From NCBI GenBank assembly GCA_943913645.1, contig CALTYZ010000017.1:1-53191 (forward strand): 53,191 nt of DNA. The letters run 5' to 3'. The notes below the pieces were generated by a model that was not told the origin of the DNA, did no database searches, and saw only the letters and a program-made list of their open reading frames with translations. Shown here in pieces: positions 16,365-22,745 of the stretch (within the stretch, counting starts at the first letter, position 1; each line of letters starts with the position of its first letter). The DNA comes from an uncultured Corynebacterium sp. GTDB lineage: Bacteria > Actinomycetota > Actinomycetes > Mycobacteriales > Mycobacteriaceae. Position numbers and translations under genes: made by a program.

Positions 16365-17878
16365 CCGGGTTGCAACGGTTTCTCGGTACTGAGACTGAAT
16401 ACGGCATCTTCACCCCCGATGATCCAGAGCTCAGCCCGTTGCTGACTTCCACGCACGCGGTGGTGGCGTATGCCGCTTTGCATACGACAGCACGCTCACG
16501 GTGGGATTATGAGGAAGAAGCCCCGCTGAAAGATGCCCGTGGTTTTGACTTGCAGCGCTACCGAACCGTCCCGGTGGTAGACCCGAATGCATTAGGCGTG
16601 GCAAATGTGGTCACGGTCAACGGCGCGCGATTCTATGTGGACCATGGCCACCCGGAGTATTCCGCACCAGAGACGTCAAACGCCTGGGATGCGATGATCT
16701 ACGACGCGGCAGGGGACTACTACCTGAATGAGGCCGCCGCCAGCGTGCAACAACTGTGGGATGAGCAGGTCAGCGTTTTGCGTGGGCATGAGCCGTGCCC
16801 ACCGTTGAAGTTGTATAAGAACAACGTTGACGGCAAGGGACAGTCCTATGGCAGCCATGAGAACTATCTGTATTCACGCCACACCGACTTTGATCGCCTT
16901 GCGGCTGCGCTCATCCCGTTTTTTGTCACTCGCCAAGTCATCATCGGTGCCGGGCGGGTGGGGATCGGGCAGCGTTCGGAGCGTGACGGGTTTCAGATTT
17001 CTCAGCGCGCAGATTATTTTGAGCAGGAAATATCGTTGGAAACCACGCTCAATCGAGGGATTGTGAACACACGTGATGAGCCTCACGCCTTCGCTGAGCG
17101 CTTTCGCCGCCTGCATGTCATCGTCGGCGATGCCAACATGAGCCAGTACTCGAACTACCTCAAGTTGGGTATGACAAAGCTCGTGCTTGATGCGGTCGAA
17201 TCTGGCATTGACTTTAGTGACCTGCAGCTAGCAGACCCGGTTTCTGACATCACGCGCGTTTCGCACGATCCGACCCTCAGCTATGAGCTCGTTTTCCGGA
17301 ACGGCCAAGAAATGACTGCGATTGCGGTGCTGCGCGAGTACCGCCAGCGTTGTGCGCAGCTTGCTGGTAAAGACGACGTCGATACGCATGTGCTTGAGCT
17401 TTGGGGTGAGATCCTTGATGATCTTGAACGTGACCCGCTGTCAACCGCCGACAGACTTGACTGGACCGCGAAATGGGCGCTGTTGAAGTCCTATCTTGAT
17501 CGAGGTGTGGCACTAAGCGACCCTAAACTCAAGCTCATTGACATCCAGTACGCCGATATTGACCCTGCCACGTCGCTGTATCACGCGCTGGTTCGAAAAA
17601 ACCGGATGCAAACGCTCGTTGGTGAACAAGAGGTGCTGCGCGCTGTGGCAACACCACCGGGTGATACCCGCGCCTACTTCCGGGGCATGGCAGCCCAGAA
17701 ATTCGGGGCGGACATCATCGCATCGAGTTGGCAATCAGTCACGTTCGCCGTTGCAGATCAGCCGGTAAAAATCTCGATGGACTATGTGGACTCATTTACT
17801 CAGACCGAAGTTGGGGCAGCCCTGGCTCAGTCTGGAAGTGTTGCTGAACTCGTGGCAGCGCTCAGAACGTTAGGGTAG
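16358..17878 (+). CDS. dop: Pup deamidase/depupylase Dop
   Basis: Converts the C-terminal Gln of Pup to Glu, releasing ammonia, and cleaves Pup from substrates. The 506-residue protein is in the carboxylate-amine/glutamine-synthetase-like fold shared with PafA. The N-terminal FLGTETEYGI nucleotide/metal motif is followed by an insertion of about 40 residues (LLTSTHAVVAYAALHTTARS onward) matching the Dop loop that distinguishes Dop from PafA. GHPEYSAPE, KNNVDGKGQSYGSHENYL and VNTRDEPHA are conserved active-site blocks. The ATG at 16358 lies inside the pdxS end (7-bp overlap), implying translational coupling. Confidence 0.97.
   Translation: MVTGLQRFLGTETEYGIFTPDDPELSPLLTSTHAVVAYAALHTTARSRWDYEEEAPLKDARGFDLQRYRTVPVVDPNALGVANVVTVNGARFYVDHGHPEYSAPETSNAWDAMIYDAAGDYYLNEAAASVQQLWDEQVSVLRGHEPCPPLKLYKNNVDGKGQSYGSHENYLYSRHTDFDRLAAALIPFFVTRQVIIGAGRVGIGQRSERDGFQISQRADYFEQEISLETTLNRGIVNTRDEPHAFAERFRRLHVIVGDANMSQYSNYLKLGMTKLVLDAVESGIDFSDLQLADPVSDITRVSHDPTLSYELVFRNGQEMTAIAVLREYRQRCAQLAGKDDVDTHVLELWGEILDDLERDPLSTADRLDWTAKWALLKSYLDRGVALSDPKLKLIDIQYADIDPATSLYHALVRKNRMQTLVGEQEVLRAVATPPGDTRAYFRGMAAQKFGADIIASSWQSVTFAVADQPVKISMDYVDSFTQTEVGAALAQSGSVAELVAALRTLG
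17871..17876 (+). promoter_or_regulatory. -10 element of pup (leaderless type)
   Basis: TAGGGT ends 6 nt before the pup ATG at 17883, within the 3' end of dop. It would allow pup to be transcribed separately from, and in excess of, dop. Confidence 0.4.
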
Positions 17879-17882
17879 ATCT

Positions 17883-18065
17883 ATGGCGAAGCAGCAAATA
17901 CACGGTACGTCTGGCGGTGCTGACGACCCCGATGAGCCGGTCGAGGTGGGCCAAGCACAGATCAATGCGGCCGGCACCGACGAGCTCCTTGATGAAATTG
18001 ATGCACTTTTAGACACCAACGCTGAGGAGTTTGTGCGCGCGTTCGTGCAAAAGGGTGGGCAGTAG
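17883..18065 (+). CDS. pup: Prokaryotic ubiquitin-like protein Pup
   Basis: A 60-residue, intrinsically disordered, acidic protein that is ligated through its C-terminal Glu to lysines of target proteins. It ends VQKGGQ, the Gly-Gly-Gln form that Dop must deamidate first. The ARC-binding helix corresponds to the Leu/Asp-rich middle (DELLDEIDALLDTNAEEF). It sits 4 bp after dop and 5 bp before pafA. In proteasome-bearing actinobacteria prcB and prcA lie between pup and pafA; here they are absent. Confidence 0.98.
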   Translation: MAKQQIHGTSGGADDPDEPVEVGQAQINAAGTDELLDEIDALLDTNAEEFVRAFVQKGGQ

Positions 18066-18070
18066 CTGCC

Positions 18071-19507
18071 ATGGCAACGGTGTATCCGCGGCGAATCATG
18101 GGAGTAGAAACCGAATTCGGTGTGACCGCGTACCGTAATGGGCAGGCAGTGTTGACCCCGGAAGAAGTCGCGCGCTACCTGTTTCGCCCCGTGGTGGCTG
18201 CACACCGTAGCTCAAATATTTTCACTTCGAACGCCTCGCGCCTGTATCTCGATGTCGGCGCCCACCCCGAATACGCCACGGCGGAGTGTGACTCGGTAAC
18301 CCAGCTGCTCAACTATGACAAGGCCGGCGAACTGATATATCAGGGGCTAGCTGAACAAGCCGTTGACGCGCTCGCAGCTGATCGGATTCACGGCGATGTC
18401 TACCTGTTTAAGAACAATGTCGATTCCCGCGGGAATTCTTACGGCACGCACGAGAACTACCTCATTAGCCGCGAGCTGGCTTTAAAGTCTTTTGGCAAAC
18501 AGCTCATGCCGTTCCTCATCACTCGGCAGCTCATCTGCGGTGCAGGCATGATCAAAAACGGGCAGTTTCTTATCTCGCAGCGCGCCGATCAAGTGTGGGA
18601 GGCGGTTTCGTCGGCCACAACCCGCACCCGTCCGATTATCAACACACGTGACGAGCCGCACGGCGATTCACATCGATTCCGGCGAATGCACATTATCGTC
18701 GGTGATTCGAATATGTCTGAGCCGACGTTCGCACTGAAGATCGGCGCCACACTTCTTGTCATCGAGATGTTGGAGGCTGGATTCGACCTTCCGGACTATG
18801 AGCTCGCTAACCCCATCTCCCATATGCAAGACATTGCAGCTGATCCGACGGGGGAGACTACATTGCGGCTGAGCAACGGCCGCACGATAACCGCGCTCGA
18901 CGTTCAACAGGCCACTCTGGAGGCGGCGACGCGTTGGCTAGATCACCGGCCAGATCAAGGAACTCCGAATACAGAGATGGCACGCATCTGCAACTTGTGG
19001 AAGCGCACGCTCGAGGCGATTGCCTCCCAAGACTTTTCGCTGGTTGACACGGAGATTGATTGGGTGATCAAACGCAAACTCCTCACCCAGTTCAAACGCA
19101 AGTTGGGGGCTGAATGGGATCACCCGAAACTCGCTCACATTGATTTGGCGTACCACGACCTCAACAGAAAGCGGGGACTGTTTTATCTTCTTGAGAGCAA
19201 GGGCCTAGCGCAACGATGGACCACCAACGCAGCGGTTGACGCCGCAGCACACGAACCGCCGCAGACCACTCGAGCTGTGCTGCGAGGCAAGTTTCTCGAC
19301 GCTGTGCGCAGCGCCGGTGCGGACTATAACGTTGATTGGGTGCACGTGAAGCTCAACCGTCCGCAGCCGCAGACTGTTCAGCTGCTTGACCCGTTTGCCA
19401 CGCAGGACCCGCGAGTTGATGCGCTCATCGAGTCTCTCACGACGCACGCCAGTCATAGCTTGCCGGTGCTGTCGGATACTGACACGAGGCAGGTCGAGGA
19501 TGGCTGA
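18071..19507 (+). CDS. pafA: Pup--protein ligase PafA
   Basis: ATP-dependent ligase joining the gamma-carboxylate of Pup's C-terminal Glu to substrate lysine side chains. The 478-residue protein starts with the MGVETEFGVT motif (nucleotide and catalytic acidic residues) and lacks the Dop-loop insertion. LYLDVGAHPEYATAECDS, KNNVDSRGNSYGTHENYL and the NTRDEPHGD block are intact, so it should be active. The start lies 5 bp after pup. Its last 8 bp overlap the pafB start, continuing the tightly packed operon. Confidence 0.98.
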   Translation: MATVYPRRIMGVETEFGVTAYRNGQAVLTPEEVARYLFRPVVAAHRSSNIFTSNASRLYLDVGAHPEYATAECDSVTQLLNYDKAGELIYQGLAEQAVDALAADRIHGDVYLFKNNVDSRGNSYGTHENYLISRELALKSFGKQLMPFLITRQLICGAGMIKNGQFLISQRADQVWEAVSSATTRTRPIINTRDEPHGDSHRFRRMHIIVGDSNMSEPTFALKIGATLLVIEMLEAGFDLPDYELANPISHMQDIAADPTGETTLRLSNGRTITALDVQQATLEAATRWLDHRPDQGTPNTEMARICNLWKRTLEAIASQDFSLVDTEIDWVIKRKLLTQFKRKLGAEWDHPKLAHIDLAYHDLNRKRGLFYLLESKGLAQRWTTNAAVDAAAHEPPQTTRAVLRGKFLDAVRSAGADYNVDWVHVKLNRPQPQTVQLLDPFATQDPRVDALIESLTTHASHSLPVLSDTDTRQVEDG

Positions 19508-20426
19508 AGCAAGCGATGCGGTACGCCGCCAGGTCAACCTCACGTTCGCGCTTTTAGGTTCGGACCGACCGCGAAGCACCGACTGGGTTCGCCGGCACGT
19601 TGCTGGCTACGACGGAAAGTCTGCTGATGCGCTCAACATCGCGCTCAAACGAGACGTCGCAGAACTGCGAAAGCTATGGGTGCCGATCCAGTTTGAAAAC
19701 GGTGAGCTCAAGCTCAACAAACAGCGCTACGAACTTGAGCCTGTGGACTTGACTGAGGCTGAGGCCTCGGTCATTGGCCTTGCTGTCGACCTCGCGCACG
19801 GTGCCAGCATCGGTGCGTTCGCGCGATCAGGGTGGACGAAGCTTGCCGCATCTGGGGCAACCCGCACTTTTGACAGCCCAGCTCTTGCCTCCGTCAGCAA
19901 TGACATCACCCGTTTAGAACCAGAGACGTTGCGGACACTGCTTTATGGCGTGCGAAACCGGGTGCGGATTTCTTTTGATTTCACCAGCGCTCCCGGCGCG
20001 CAAACCCAGCGGCGCACAGTCGATCCGTGGGGGATTGTGCCACTGAATAACCGCGCGTACCTCGTCGGGTGGGATCTTGATCGCGGCGCTGAACGGGTGT
20101 TTCGCCTGCGTCGCATCGCGGCTGTACGAGGGGAGCGCGCGTCTGAGTTCCACACACCTACCTCAGACTTGCAAACCATCGTCGAAGAGCATTTACGCGG
20201 CCCAACTACTGATGCGTTGGTTACTGTCGTTGCCGGCTCAGGTAACGAACTCGCGATTCGAGGAACCCGAACGGGCGATGTCATTGAGTTGCGCGGTGTT
20301 GAACGCGATTGGCTGGTGCGCACAGTTGCTAGTTTGGCCGGAAGCATCATCGACATTGAGCCGGAAGACGTACGACGCGATGTCGTCGCGTTGTGGAAGC
20401 TCGCTGTCGCGGGAGTGGAGTCATGA
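19500..20426 (+). CDS. pafB: WYL-domain transcriptional regulator PafB
   Basis: A 308-residue regulator with an N-terminal winged-helix domain (about residues 10-65) and a central WYL domain (about 135-205, with VDPWGIVPLNNRAYLVGWDLDRGAERVFRLRRI). A C-terminal WCX-like extension follows. In mycobacteria PafB and PafC act together as an activator of the LexA/RecA-independent DNA-damage response. ATG 19500 overlaps the pafA end by 8 bp (ATGGCTGA), and the family aligns from this MAEASDAVRRQ start rather than the upstream in-frame start at 19386. It is followed by pafC with a 4-bp ATGA overlap. Confidence 0.92.
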   Translation: MAEASDAVRRQVNLTFALLGSDRPRSTDWVRRHVAGYDGKSADALNIALKRDVAELRKLWVPIQFENGELKLNKQRYELEPVDLTEAEASVIGLAVDLAHGASIGAFARSGWTKLAASGATRTFDSPALASVSNDITRLEPETLRTLLYGVRNRVRISFDFTSAPGAQTQRRTVDPWGIVPLNNRAYLVGWDLDRGAERVFRLRRIAAVRGERASEFHTPTSDLQTIVEEHLRGPTTDALVTVVAGSGNELAIRGTRTGDVIELRGVERDWLVRTVASLAGSIIDIEPEDVRRDVVALWKLAVAGVES

Positions 20427-21373
20427 GTTCGCCTCAGCAGCAGCGCCGCGAACGAGTCGTGCGATTGCTTAACTTACTGGCCTATATCGATAGTCATTCT
20501 GGCTCGACAATCATGGAGATCGCCCGGGACTTGCACTTGGATCCCACAGATGTGCGCGATGATCTCGATCTGCTTCATCTTTCCGGAGTAGGGAAAAGCC
20601 CCGGTGAGATGATCGATCTTGAACATGATTGGACCGGTGTAACCATCATTGACAGCCAAGGGTTGGATAAGCCGCTTCGGTTAACCCCAACGGAAGCCAA
20701 CGCTTTATTACTGTTGCTTGACTCGCTAGAAACGATGCCCGGTTTGGTGAACCGGGCGGCTGTTCAATCGGCTGCGAAGAAAATTCGCAACGTGAGCCTC
20801 GGTGGAAGCGTTGATGCTGCCCGGCAGGATGTCAGTGGGGGTGCGTCTGCAGTCCTTGCCGATGCGCTAGCTGCGGGCGCGCAGGTGCGGCTGACGTACT
20901 ACTCCGCCACATCTGACAACACCTCACAGCGCACGGTTTCCCCCATCAACCTTTTCCACCACAATGGCCATATCTACTTGCGAGCGTGGGATGGGCAAGC
21001 GGCAAAGAGTTTCCGGCTCGACCGGGTGACTGACGCTGAAATACTTGACGTTTCTGCTGAGCTACCAGACGCTTTCGCTGGCGCGGGGTTCGATGCGGGC
21101 GACCCTTTCGGACTTTCTACCGGAAAGACCGCCAGGCTCAAGATTCGCCGCGACGCGACGTGGCTTGTTGAGTATTATGAGCTTGAACTAGACCCGGCTG
21201 CGATCGATGCACCAGGTGAGACATGGGTGCCCGCTCAGCTGCGTTACGGCAGCCGTGATTGGCTGGTGCGTTTTGGTCTCAGCCAAGCTGATCGTGCACG
21301 GATAGTAGCCCCGAAAGACGTGGCTGACGAGGTGCGCCGTCGTGCTGGTACAGCTAGCTCCGTGCTAGAGTGA
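20423..21373 (+). CDS. pafC: WYL-domain transcriptional regulator PafC
   Basis: A 316-residue paralogue of PafB. It has an N-terminal helix-turn-helix (about residues 10-60, IDSHSGSTIMEIARDLHL) and a WYL domain (about 155-220, VSPINLFHHNGHIYLRAWDGQAAKSFRLDRV). A C-terminal extension ends in a DWLVRFGLS-type segment. In mycobacteria the pair acts as a heterodimer or fusion sensing DNA damage, probably by nucleic-acid binding to the WYL domain. The start codon overlaps the pafB stop (ATGA). The two genes are separate here rather than fused. Confidence 0.92.
   Translation: MSSPQQQRRERVVRLLNLLAYIDSHSGSTIMEIARDLHLDPTDVRDDLDLLHLSGVGKSPGEMIDLEHDWTGVTIIDSQGLDKPLRLTPTEANALLLLLDSLETMPGLVNRAAVQSAAKKIRNVSLGGSVDAARQDVSGGASAVLADALAAGAQVRLTYYSATSDNTSQRTVSPINLFHHNGHIYLRAWDGQAAKSFRLDRVTDAEILDVSAELPDAFAGAGFDAGDPFGLSTGKTARLKIRRDATWLVEYYELELDPAAIDAPGETWVPAQLRYGSRDWLVRFGLSQADRARIVAPKDVADEVRRRAGTASSVLE
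21366..21371 (+). promoter_or_regulatory. Possible internal -10 for tatA-tatC
   Basis: TAGAGT overlaps the end of pafC and would start transcription near 21379, with a leader of about 30 nt to the tatA ATG. No convincing -35 is seen. Confidence 0.3.
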
Positions 21374-21408
21374 ACCAGCTGGCATTCACACCGCAGGAAG
21401 GTAAGTCC

Positions 21409-21705
21409 ATGCCGAATCTCGGCCCATCTGAAATTCTCATCATCCTCGCTATCGTGTTGCTGCTTTTTGGCGCGAACAAACTCCCCGAGCTTGCACGTTC
21501 CATGGGACGTTCCGCGCGCATCTTCAAGTCTGAGGTCAAAGAGATGCGCAGGGAAGACATGGAAGATTCGGCTGCAGCCTCCACGCAGCCTGGCCAGCCA
21601 TCTGAACTTCCCGGCACGAGTAGCCCGGAGACGCGAAGCACTGCGGCGGGCGGGAGCGCACAAGACAGCTTCTGGGACCGCCCCGAGAACCAGCCACGGG
21701 CTTAG
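21409..21705 (+). CDS. tatA: Twin-arginine translocase subunit TatA
   Basis: A pore-forming subunit of the Tat pathway, which exports folded proteins with twin-arginine signals. The 98-residue protein has one N-terminal membrane helix (SEILIILAIVLLLFGANKLPEL), the FGANKLPE hinge, an amphipathic helix (ARSMGRSARIFKSEVKEM) and a disordered Ser/Pro-rich tail. The ATG at 21409 has AGGAAGG 7 nt upstream. A longer in-frame start at 21370 overlaps pafC and is rejected. tatC follows after 3 bp. TatB is not adjacent and usually lies elsewhere in actinobacteria. Confidence 0.96.
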   Translation: MPNLGPSEILIILAIVLLLFGANKLPELARSMGRSARIFKSEVKEMRREDMEDSAAASTQPGQPSELPGTSSPETRSTAAGGSAQDSFWDRPENQPRA

Positions 21706-21708
21706 CAC

Positions 21709-22740
21709 GTGGCGCGGCAAACTACCGCGCGCGCGGAAAGAGGCGGTACCAAAAGGCTGCGCAGGCGTAAGACGAATCCCACAGGGGAGATGACGCTTGT
21801 CGAGCACCTGAAAGAACTTCGTCGGCGCGTGGTTATTTCATTGGTAGCTGTAGGTATTGGCACGGTGATCGGCTTCATCTGGTACCAGAATTCGCCGCCC
21901 GGGCTCATGCCTTTAGGGGAGGTCATTCGGGGGCCGTATTGCAACCTCCCCCAAGAGTTGCGGGCTGATTTCACCGGTGACGGGGCGTGCAGGCTGCTTG
22001 CCACCAACCCTTTCGAAATGTTCATGCTGCGTCTGAAGGTCAGTGCACTGGCAGGTCTTGTGGTGTCATCGCCGGTGTGGCTGTTACAGATCTGGAACTT
22101 CATCACACCGGGTCTGCACAAAAATGAGAAACGTTACACCTTTGCTTTCGTCACCTGTGCAGTGACCCTGTTTGTCGCCGGCGCCTTGCTCGCATACTTC
22201 GTACTCGACAAGGGCCTCTACGTGCTCATGACCATGGGCCGGGAGGTGCAGATAGGGGCGCTGACTGGCCAAAGCTACTACAACATGTTGCTTGGGCTCG
22301 TTCTCGTTTTCGGTGTCAGCTTCGAGCTTCCGTTGATCGTCGTCATGCTCAACCTTGCCGGTGTGCTGCGCTACGAACATGTGAAGGATAAACGCCGAAT
22401 CATCATTGTCGGCCTCTTTATTTTCGCTGCGTTCATGACACCTGGGCAAGACCCGTTTTCAATGTTGGCGCTCGGTGGCTCGATGACGTTGTTGGTCGAA
22501 CTGGCGTTTCAGTTTTGTCGGTTCAATGACAAACGCAGGCATCGGCAGCGCCCCGACTGGCTAGATTCCGACGATGAAACTGCTTCCGGCCCGGTTGCTG
22601 CACCGGCCCCGGTACACGTCGCAACACCGGTAGCTCCCGCGTCTCAGGTAGCCGCTGCACGGCCGGTGCGCGCAGCCTCAGACCAACAACAGTCCGATGA
22701 ACAGGCCGGCGGCCGGGATTACTTTCAAGACGTACTGTAG
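21709..22740 (+). CDS. tatC: Twin-arginine translocase subunit TatC
   Basis: The receptor subunit for twin-arginine signal peptides. The 343-residue protein has a basic N-terminal tail (KRLRRRKTNP), the conserved MTLVEHLKELRRRVV, six membrane segments, and NPFEMFMLRLKVS. The periplasmic acidic Glu of the FGVSFELPLIVVM region is present. The C-terminal 75 residues are an Ala/Pro/Val-rich cytoplasmic tail longer than in E. coli. GTG at 21709 is taken as start; ATG at 21790 would begin at MTLVEHL but loses the basic tail common in corynebacterial TatC. Confidence 0.94.
   Translation: MARQTTARAERGGTKRLRRRKTNPTGEMTLVEHLKELRRRVVISLVAVGIGTVIGFIWYQNSPPGLMPLGEVIRGPYCNLPQELRADFTGDGACRLLATNPFEMFMLRLKVSALAGLVVSSPVWLLQIWNFITPGLHKNEKRYTFAFVTCAVTLFVAGALLAYFVLDKGLYVLMTMGREVQIGALTGQSYYNMLLGLVLVFGVSFELPLIVVMLNLAGVLRYEHVKDKRRIIIVGLFIFAAFMTPGQDPFSMLALGGSMTLLVELAFQFCRFNDKRRHRQRPDWLDSDDETASGPVAAPAPVHVATPVAPASQVAAARPVRAASDQQQSDEQAGGRDYFQDVL
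22733..22738 (+). promoter_or_regulatory. -10 element of helY (leaderless type)
   Basis: TACTGT ends 7 nt before the ATG at 22746, overlapping the tatC stop codon. Confidence 0.45.
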
Positions 22741-22745
22741 GGCGC

